A program made the translations under genes and the position numbers. This document shows, piece by piece, positions 58,076 through 64,000 of a DNA stretch of 64,000 nucleotides (within the stretch, counting starts at the first letter, position 1; every line of letters starts with the position of its first letter). The stretch is from Clostridiales bacterium (lineage in GTDB: Bacteria; Bacillota; Clostridia; Christensenellales; Borkfalkiaceae), in assembly GCA_022508245.1 (NCBI GenBank), contig JAFLVO010000001.1, positions 124,001-188,000 on the forward strand, in the 5' to 3' direction. The notes under the pieces were generated by a model, which saw nothing but the letters and a program-made list of their open reading frames with translations, did not search any database and was not told the origin of the DNA.

Positions 58076-59875
58076 ATGACTAAGAAATTTAAAAATTTCG
58101 TCAAAGCAACAGCGGCTTTTGTGTTAAGCTTTGTGCTTTTATTACCCATTGCGGGGTGCGACCTCCTTCTCGACATTTTTCACACGCACTATTTTACCGA
58201 GTGGGAAACTGTTCGTGACAGCAACTGCGTTGAAAAGGGTCTGAAAGAGCGCACGTGTCTGGATTGCGGTTACGTTGAAACGGAAGTTATACCCGAAAAG
58301 AGCGTAAACGGCTCGCATGACTACAGCGAGTGGGATATAACGGAAAGCGACTGTGTACATACCGGAGAGAAAACTCGCACCTGTTCTGTCTGCGGCGACG
58401 TCGATACACAAGAAATTCCCGCATTGAGCACAAACGGCGAGCACTCCTACGGCGAGTGGACTACCACGAAACAAAACGACTGCGGCAACGACGGCGAGAA
58501 AGAGCGTACCTGCACTGTCTGCGGAGATACCCAAACGGAAGTTATTCCCGCCACGAACGAACATAACTACGGCGAGTGGAATACTACCAAAGAAAACCAC
58601 TGTGGCAACGACGGCGAGAAAGAGCGCACCTGCTCGGTCTGCGGCGATAAACAAATCGAAGTTATCCCCGCCGTGGGCGAACATGTCTACGGCGAGTGGC
58701 AGGATACCAAGCAAAACGACTGCGGTCACGACGGCGAAAAACAACGCATTTGCTCAAACTGCAACCACGTTGAAACCGAAGTTATTCCCGCAACGGGCGA
58801 ACATCAGTTCGGTAAAGACGGAATTTGCTCGGTCTGCGGTCAAACGGACGGGTCAGGCAACGATGTGATTGCAGGCGACGAGGCTGGGGCAAAGAGCTCC
58901 GAACTTTCAATTCACTTTTTAGAGCTCGGAAATAAATACACGGGCGACTGCACGCTCATAAAATGTGGCAACACCGAAATTTTAATTGACGCAGGTTCGC
59001 GCAAAGACAGTGCGGCAACAATTAAAAAATACGTAGACCAATACTGCACCGACGGAATACTCGAATACGTAATCGCAACTCATGCCCATCAGGACCATAT
59101 CGCTGGCTTCGTAGGCAATTCAAGCGGAAACAGTAAGACGGGCATTTTGTATCAGTACAAGATAGGTACGATTATACAGTTTGCGGGCACGGGTTCAAAC
59201 ACGCAGATCTATAAGGACTACTGCACTGCGGTGGAATATGCAAAAAATAAGGGTACGGCGGTATATACGGCAAAACAGTGCTGGTACGAAACGGACGGAG
59301 CAAAAAAGCAGTATTATCTGGACGAAAATCAAAAAATTTCGATGAATATACTGTACAACTATTATTACGAACACTCCACGAATGATGAAAACGATTATTC
59401 GGTATGTATGCTTTTAACACAGCAGGCACCGGACAAAACTTATAACTATCTATTCACGGGAGATTTGGAGGAAAAAGGCGAAAGTTACCTTGTGGAATAC
59501 AATGCTCTTCCGGAAGTCGAGCTGTTCAAAGGCGGTCACCACGGCAGTTATACGGCGTCAACCGAAAAGCTTTTAAGTGTTATAAAGCCTAAAAACGTTG
59601 CCGTTTGCTGTTGCTGCGGCACCACGGAATACACACCCAACATTCAGAATACTTTCCCTGCGCAGGCGTTTATAAACAGAGTTGCAAAATATACGCAAAA
59701 TATTTACTGCACGACGCTTATCGAGGATTATTCGGCAGGTAAATTCACTTCAATGAACGGAAATATCGTGTTCTATTCAAAGTACGACAGACTTTATCTT
59801 TGGTGCTCCAACAACAACACGATTTTAAAGGACACCGAGTGGTTCAAAGCCAATCGCGTCTGGAACGGAATATAA
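58076..59875 (+). CDS. Lipoprotein with CxxC repeats and a metallo-beta-lactamase domain
   Basis: 599-residue exported protein. The signal peptide ends in a lipobox LPIAGC (Cys28). Residues 37-256 are five repeats of about 40 residues plus a partial sixth: Tyr-x-Glu-Trp, a Cys, GEKERTC and a CxxCG, then EVIPA; each repeat has three cysteines and could form a small metal or disulfide knot. Residues about 275-560 are a ComEC-like metallo-beta-lactamase domain with THAHQDH (His336, His338, Asp340, His341), GDLEEKGE (Asp463) and KGGHHGS. Catalytic ligands are intact. Probable cell-surface hydrolase of unknown substrate. GGGGGAAA precedes the ATG, 14 nt after valS. Confidence 0.8.
   Translation: MTKKFKNFVKATAAFVLSFVLLLPIAGCDLLLDIFHTHYFTEWETVRDSNCVEKGLKERTCLDCGYVETEVIPEKSVNGSHDYSEWDITESDCVHTGEKTRTCSVCGDVDTQEIPALSTNGEHSYGEWTTTKQNDCGNDGEKERTCTVCGDTQTEVIPATNEHNYGEWNTTKENHCGNDGEKERTCSVCGDKQIEVIPAVGEHVYGEWQDTKQNDCGHDGEKQRICSNCNHVETEVIPATGEHQFGKDGICSVCGQTDGSGNDVIAGDEAGAKSSELSIHFLELGNKYTGDCTLIKCGNTEILIDAGSRKDSAATIKKYVDQYCTDGILEYVIATHAHQDHIAGFVGNSSGNSKTGILYQYKIGTIIQFAGTGSNTQIYKDYCTAVEYAKNKGTAVYTAKQCWYETDGAKKQYYLDENQKISMNILYNYYYEHSTNDENDYSVCMLLTQQAPDKTYNYLFTGDLEEKGESYLVEYNALPEVELFKGGHHGSYTASTEKLLSVIKPKNVAVCCCCGTTEYTPNIQNTFPAQAFINRVAKYTQNIYCTTLIEDYSAGKFTSMNGNIVFYSKYDRLYLWCSNNNTILKDTEWFKANRVWNGI
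58439..58798 (+). repeat. Three tandem 120-bp coding repeats
   Basis: The best conserved units of the CxxC array (58439-58558, 58559-58678 and 58679-58798), each exactly 40 codons. Shared phrases are TACGGCGAGTGG, GACGGCGA and GAAGTTAT. Weaker units lie on either side (from about 58184 to 58843). Prone to unequal exchange, so copy number may vary. Confidence 0.8.
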
Positions 59876-59904
59876 AAAATTTCACTTGAAAGTTTGGTAA
59901 ATAT

Positions 59905-61029
59905 ATGTCAAATGAAGAAAGCTTAAAGATAATAATGCTAGGGCATAAATACGTTCCCTCGCGCGAGGGCGGAGTCGAGATTGTAGTTGAAAACCTTGCA
60001 ACCGAGATGGTTAAAAAGGGTCACAGCGTCACGCTCTACAACCGCAAAAGGAAGTGCTATAAGCCTATGTCCGAATACAACGGCATTAAATTAGAGAGCG
60101 TGTACACTGTGGACAAAAAGTCGCTCGACGCCGTAGTTTACTCCTATTTTGCAACCAAAAAGGCAAAAAAAGAAGCCAAAAACGGCGGCGCCGATGTAGT
60201 TCACTTCCACGCCGAGGGACCTTGTCTTTTTTTAAATAAGCTCCCTAAAAAGGGCAAGAGAAATTACAAGGTGGTCGTAACCGTTCACGGGCTCGACTGG
60301 CAGAGGGGTAAGTGGGGCGGCTTTGCAACTAAAATTCTCAAAAAAGCCGAAAAGAAAATAGTCAAATATGCCGACGAAATAATAGTTCTTTCGGAAAACG
60401 TCAAAAATTATTTCAAGCAAACCTACAACAGAGACACCGTTTTTATTCCCAACGGCGTCTCAAAACCCGAAGTTACCCCAGCTGAAGAGATAACAAAAAA
60501 TTGGGGTCTTGAGAAGAATTCCTATATTTTATTCCTTGCAAGGATAGTGCCCGAAAAGGGACTTCACTACCTTATCGAGGCTTGGAAACGGGTCGTAAAA
60601 GAGACGGGCACGGACAAAAAACTCGTAATTGCGGGCGCTTCGTCACACTCGGACGACTATTTTAACGGAATAGTCAAAAGCTGCGAGGGGGATGAAAGCA
60701 TAATTATGACGGGCTTCGTTCAGGGAAAAATTCTCTCCGAGCTGTATTCGAATTCCTATCTCTTCGTACTGCCCAGCGATATAGAGGGTATGCCCATGTC
60801 GCTTTTGGAGGCGCTTTCCTACGGCAACGTGTGTCTGGTCAGCGATATTCCCGAAAACACGTCGGTTATCAATTCGTCGTGCTACACCTTTGAAAAGGGA
60901 AATATAGACGACCTTACAAATAAGCTTGTTCAGATTCTCGGCGAAAACATAAGCGGAGGCGGACAAGCCGAGCTCTGCGACTGGGAAGAAATTGCCCAAA
61001 GAACGCTCAATCTCTACAAAGGACTTTAA
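59905..61029 (+). CDS. Glycosyltransferase family 4 protein
   Basis: 374-residue retaining glycosyltransferase (GT-B fold). The N-terminal domain carries IIMLGHKYVPSREGGVEIVVENLATEMVKKGHSVTLYNRK and the middle has VTVHGLDWQRGKWGG. The nucleotide-sugar domain is FIPNGV, then YILFLARIVPEKGLHYLIEAWKRV and PSDIEGMPMSLLEALSYGN (the E-x7-E motif). Sugar donor unknown. First gene of a surface-glycan cluster; the following glycosyltransferase starts 1 nt after its stop. Confidence 0.92.
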   Translation: MSNEESLKIIMLGHKYVPSREGGVEIVVENLATEMVKKGHSVTLYNRKRKCYKPMSEYNGIKLESVYTVDKKSLDAVVYSYFATKKAKKEAKNGGADVVHFHAEGPCLFLNKLPKKGKRNYKVVVTVHGLDWQRGKWGGFATKILKKAEKKIVKYADEIIVLSENVKNYFKQTYNRDTVFIPNGVSKPEVTPAEEITKNWGLEKNSYILFLARIVPEKGLHYLIEAWKRVVKETGTDKKLVIAGASSHSDDYFNGIVKSCEGDESIIMTGFVQGKILSELYSNSYLFVLPSDIEGMPMSLLEALSYGNVCLVSDIPENTSVINSSCYTFEKGNIDDLTNKLVQILGENISGGGQAELCDWEEIAQRTLNLYKGL

Positions 61030-61030
61030 A

Positions 61031-62251
61031 ATGAAAATTTTGCTTGTCAATAAATTTCATTATATGAAAGGCGGTTCGGAGAAGTACTATTTCACTCTTG
61101 CCGAGGCGTTTAAATCGCTCGGGCACGAGGTAATCTTCTTTGCTATGCAGGATAACAAAAATCTTTCCTGCACGCAGGAAAAGTACTTCGTTTCCCCCGC
61201 CGCGGTAAGCGGAGGACTGAAAGCCAAGCTCAATATGGCGCTTCATATTGCCTATTCCAAAGAGGCGTACAAAAAAATGAAAGCGCTGCTTGCGGACGAA
61301 AAGCCCGACCTTATAATATTGAACCTCGTACACAAGCAGATAACCCTTTCGATACTCGACGCAATAAGGGAGTACAGCCCCAATTTGCCCGTCTATTGGA
61401 CTATGCACGATTTAATAGCCGTATGCCCCGCATATACAATGCTCGACGGAAAGGGCAATATCTGCGAAAAATGCCTCGGCGGCCAGGTAGAAAACTGCAA
61501 AAAAAACAAGTGCATACGCGGCTCGTCGCTTATGAGCAGGCTGTCCGTCTACGAGGCAAAGCAAATCAAAAAGCGTGGCTGGTACGATAAGGTTACCGCA
61601 TATATCTGCCCGTCCGAGTTCTACAAAAATAAACTCGAGGAGGGGCGCTTCACAAAGTCGCCTATCCTTTTTATGAAAAATCCCCTCTCGATAAACACGA
61701 GCTACGAAATTAACGACAAGGACAGCGGCTATCTTCTCTATTTCGGCAGGCTGTCCAAGGAAAAGGGCGTCAAAACACTTATAAAAGCTGCAAGCGAAGA
61801 GGGCAAAAAGCTTATAATCTGCGGCACGGGTCCCATTGAGGACGAACTTAAAAAATACACTCAAGACAATAAGTTGGAAAATATCGAGTTCAAAGGCTTT
61901 GTTCAAGGCGAAGAACTCGACGGATATATCAAAAATTCAAGGTGCGCGGTGCTCCCCTCGGAGTGGTACGAAAACGGACCGTACAGCGCAATGGAGGCGC
62001 TCGCACTCGGAAAACCCCTGATAGTGTCCGACAAGGGCGGTCTGCCCGAGCTTGTCAAGGACGGAGAAAACGGTTACATCTATTCTGACTACGAAGGCTT
62101 GAAATCGAGCATTTCGAAGATTTTTTCTTTGGACGGCGACAGTTACTCCGAGCTTTGCAAAAACGCCATGGAGTTTGCAAAAGCGCATTTTGACCCCGTA
62201 GTATATGCCAAACAAATACTTTCGTTAAAGGATAAAATTTCTAAACAATGA
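61031..62251 (+). CDS. Glycosyltransferase family 4 protein
   Basis: 406 residues from the ATG at 61031. The N-terminal ILLVNKFHYMKGGSEKYYFTLAEAFKSLGHEVIFFAM is the GT4 acceptor domain. WTMHDLIAVCPAYTMLDGKGNICEKCLGG with two Cys pairs is common in a subgroup of GT4 enzymes. The donor domain is YLLYFGRLSKEKGVKTLIKAA and SEWYENGPYSAMEALALGKP. The stop overlaps the radical SAM gene start by 4 nt (ATGA). Confidence 0.92.
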   Translation: MKILLVNKFHYMKGGSEKYYFTLAEAFKSLGHEVIFFAMQDNKNLSCTQEKYFVSPAAVSGGLKAKLNMALHIAYSKEAYKKMKALLADEKPDLIILNLVHKQITLSILDAIREYSPNLPVYWTMHDLIAVCPAYTMLDGKGNICEKCLGGQVENCKKNKCIRGSSLMSRLSVYEAKQIKKRGWYDKVTAYICPSEFYKNKLEEGRFTKSPILFMKNPLSINTSYEINDKDSGYLLYFGRLSKEKGVKTLIKAASEEGKKLIICGTGPIEDELKKYTQDNKLENIEFKGFVQGEELDGYIKNSRCAVLPSEWYENGPYSAMEALALGKPLIVSDKGGLPELVKDGENGYIYSDYEGLKSSISKIFSLDGDSYSELCKNAMEFAKAHFDPVVYAKQILSLKDKISKQ

Positions 62252-63426
62252 AAAAATTAAACGGAACGGTAATAGTGACTTACCGCTGTAATGCACGCTG
62301 CACGATGTGCAACAGATATAAGGCTCCGTCAAGACCGGACGAGGAAATCTCGGTCGAAACGATAAAAAAACTGCCCCCCATGTACTTTACGAATATAACT
62401 GGCGGAGAGCCCTTTATACGTCAGGATTTAAAGGACATAGTGCGCGAGCTGTATAAAAAGAGCGACAGAATAGTAATTTCCACGAACGGCTTTTTTACCG
62501 ACAGAATAGTCGATTTGTGCAAGGAATTTCCCGACATAGGTATAAGAATTTCAATCGAGGGATTGGAGCGGACAAACAACGAAATAAGGGGCTTGGACGA
62601 CGGTTTCAACCGCGGCTACACCACCTTAAAGACCCTCGTTGAAATGGGCATGAAGGACGTGGGCTTCGGCATGACGGTGCAGGATAAAAACGCCGCCGAC
62701 CTCGTACCCCTTTATAAAATCTCCGAAGAGATGAATATGGAGTTTGCAACGGCATCGCTGCACAACAGTTTCTATTTCGTAGAGGCAAAAAATATAATTC
62801 ACGACCGCCCGAAGGTTGCACAGCACTTTGAAGATTTAATCAACGAACTCTTGAAGTCCAACAGCCCTAAAAAGTGGTTCAGGGCGTACTTTAACCACGG
62901 ACTTATCAACTATATTTACGGTCAGAAGAGGTTACTTCCCTGCGATATGAGCTTTGACACCTTCTTTATCGACCCCTACGGCGACGTAATGCCCTGCAAC
63001 GGCACGAAAGATAAAGAGGTAATGGGCAACTTAAACGAACAGACCTGGGACGAGCTTTGGAACAGCTCAAAGGCGGAAGAGGTGCGCAAAAAGGTGCGCT
63101 GTTGCGATAGGGAGTGCTGGATGATAGGCTCGGTTTCCCCCGCAATGCACAAGTATATCGGCAAGCCCCTCTGCTGGGTCATAAAACACAAATTTTTGCG
63201 GCTTTTCAAAAAGAAAAAGTACAGCATGTACGAAAATAAAATTGTGCGCGACTTGCGCGACGGCAAGGTTACAAAGGAGGAGTTGGACGCTCTGTCTACC
63301 TGCGATCTGTGCGCGGAGGTAAACAACGGACTTTCCGAAGCTTCGCTCAAACAGCTTGAAACCAAATCGGGCGAAGAGATAGTGGACGAGGACATCAAGG
63401 GACAAACGAAAAACATAGGAGAATAA
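62248..63426 (+). CDS. Radical SAM/SPASM domain protein
   Basis: 392 residues. The radical SAM cluster is at Cys14, Cys18 and Cys21 (TYRCNARCTMCNRYK), with ITGGEPFIRQDLKDIV (SAM contact) and ISIEGLERTNNEIRG after it. A C-terminal SPASM-type region has CDMSFDTFFIDPYGDVMPCNG and later Cys residues CCDRECW, for auxiliary 4Fe-4S clusters. Within a glycan cluster it may epimerise or modify a sugar or lipid carrier; it could also mature a peptide, but no precursor peptide gene is seen. Confidence 0.88.
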   Translation: MKKLNGTVIVTYRCNARCTMCNRYKAPSRPDEEISVETIKKLPPMYFTNITGGEPFIRQDLKDIVRELYKKSDRIVISTNGFFTDRIVDLCKEFPDIGIRISIEGLERTNNEIRGLDDGFNRGYTTLKTLVEMGMKDVGFGMTVQDKNAADLVPLYKISEEMNMEFATASLHNSFYFVEAKNIIHDRPKVAQHFEDLINELLKSNSPKKWFRAYFNHGLINYIYGQKRLLPCDMSFDTFFIDPYGDVMPCNGTKDKEVMGNLNEQTWDELWNSSKAEEVRKKVRCCDRECWMIGSVSPAMHKYIGKPLCWVIKHKFLRLFKKKKYSMYENKIVRDLRDGKVTKEELDALSTCDLCAEVNNGLSEASLKQLETKSGEEIVDEDIKGQTKNIGE

Positions 63427-63427
63427 A

Positions 63428-64000
63428 ATGAGGGCTGTAATTTTAGCCGCGGGAATGGGCAAAAGGCTCAAGGATTTAACGCAGGACAACACCAAGTGTA
63501 TGGTAAAGGTCAACGGCGTAACGCTGATAGAGCGGACTTTACGCCAGCTTGACAGGTTGAATTTGTCCGAAATAGTGATTGTTGTGGGCTATAAAAAAGA
63601 AGGGCTGAAAAAGTTTATTTCAACGCTCAAAACAGCTACGCCCATCAAATTTATAGAAAACAACGTCTACGACAGGACCAATAATATCTATTCGCTGTAT
63701 CTTGCAAAGGACGAGCTTTTGAAAGAGGACGTGCTCCTGCTGGAATCGGACTTAATCTATGAGGACAGCGTTTTAAAATGTCTTATAGAGGATGAGAGGG
63801 AAACGCTTGCGCTCGTGGACAAGTACGAGAGCTGGATGGACGGAACGTGCGTAAAACTCGGCGCAGACGACGTTATAGAGAGCTTCATTCCCGGCAAAAA
63901 ATTCGTCTTTGACGATATCTCCAACTACTACAAAACGGTAAATATCTATAAATTCAGCAAACACTTCTCGCAAACGCACTATGTTCCTTTTTTAGAGGCG
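63428..64000 (+). CDS. Cytidylyltransferase-like NTP transferase, cut by the window end
   Basis: 191 codons visible, ATG at 63428 one base after the previous stop. The nucleotidyltransferase signature is MRAVILAAGMGKRLKDLTQDNTKCMVKVNGVTLIERTL. NNIYSLYLAKDEL and LLLESDLIYED resemble LicC-type phosphocholine or related cytidylyltransferases rather than sugar-1-phosphate enzymes. It would activate a head group (choline, ethanolamine, inositol or aminoethylphosphonate type) for the surface polymer of this cluster. The end of the gene, and a possible fused transferase domain, lie outside. Confidence 0.8.
   Translation, partial: MRAVILAAGMGKRLKDLTQDNTKCMVKVNGVTLIERTLRQLDRLNLSEIVIVVGYKKEGLKKFISTLKTATPIKFIENNVYDRTNNIYSLYLAKDELLKEDVLLLESDLIYEDSVLKCLIEDERETLALVDKYESWMDGTCVKLGADDVIESFIPGKKFVFDDISNYYKTVNIYKFSKHFSQTHYVPFLEA

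Noticed and set aside
58142-58744. 200-codon minus-strand frame opposite the CxxC repeats
   Set aside because: It is a mirror of the repeated codons of the lipoprotein gene, without a ribosome site or a plausible product.

Overview
The window looks like a chromosomal segment of an anaerobic, low-to-mid GC Clostridia-type Firmicute, possibly gut-associated. The evidence is sigma-A promoters with TTGACA-17-TATAAT spacing, strong AGGAGG-type ribosome sites, a group B-like [FeFe] hydrogenase, a RarA/TilS/Hpt/Lgt gene set, a neighbourhood like Bacillus ylbH-I-J-K, and sporulation-type membrane and deacetylase families (YlbJ, PdaB-like). Sporulation itself is not shown.

Layout. 1-7.6 kb: 3' part of ligA, then a topoisomerase IV-like subunit pair (parE-parC) with an MscS channel. 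7.7-9.6 kb: small accessory genes (YgjV-like, FMN oxidoreductase, a decayed alkyltransferase-like remnant, a GyrI-like ligand-binding protein). 9.6-11.8 kb: flotillin and NfeD membrane proteins. 12-16 kb: HU, type I glutamine synthetase lacking the adenylylation tyrosine, and threonine deaminase with its partner RidA. 16-19 kb: flavoproteins, a lipoprotein and a formate/nitrite-type channel.

19.2-27.8 kb is an accessory island. It holds two uncharacterised adjacent genes, a helical orphan, a complete type II restriction-modification system (controller protein, PD-(D/E)XK nuclease and methylase) with controller boxes flanking its promoter, then a rolling-circle replication module. That module has a phiX174-like nick sequence in a cruciform, repeated ATGTGG motifs, a 44-codon gene and a two-tyrosine HUH Rep. 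A frameshifted large serine recombinase closes it. The island stops next to a Glu/Met/fMet tRNA operon.

28-40 kb is housekeeping: tilS, a MIF-like tautomerase, hpt, bioY, alr, a formyl-THF cyclo-ligase, rsmD, coaD, a shikimate/phenylalanine pair (DAHP synthase, prephenate dehydratase), ylbJ, a patatin-like esterase, rarA and a deacetylase. 40-52 kb: tandem-OB SSB-like protein, MATE exporter, lgt, [FeFe] hydrogenase, thioredoxin-reductase-like flavoprotein, prmA-rsmE-mtaB, a PrsW-type protease, a HIT protein and a WYL regulator. 52.7-55.3 kb: a NitT/TauT-type ABC importer. 55.4-64 kb: valS, a lipoprotein with CxxC repeats and a metallo-beta-lactamase domain, then a polysaccharide or glycoconjugate cluster (two GT4 glycosyltransferases, a radical SAM/SPASM protein, and a cytidylyltransferase-like gene cut by the window end).

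Most notable: the phage-like replication origin paired with its cognate-type Rep; the C-box layout around the R-M promoter; several promoters placed so that transcripts would be leaderless (tilS, alr, prmA, nearly the MATE gene); a flavin-reductase/PCP_red-like fusion; and one leader motif shared by three unrelated accessory genes. All functions are read from sequence by eye; no database search was run.
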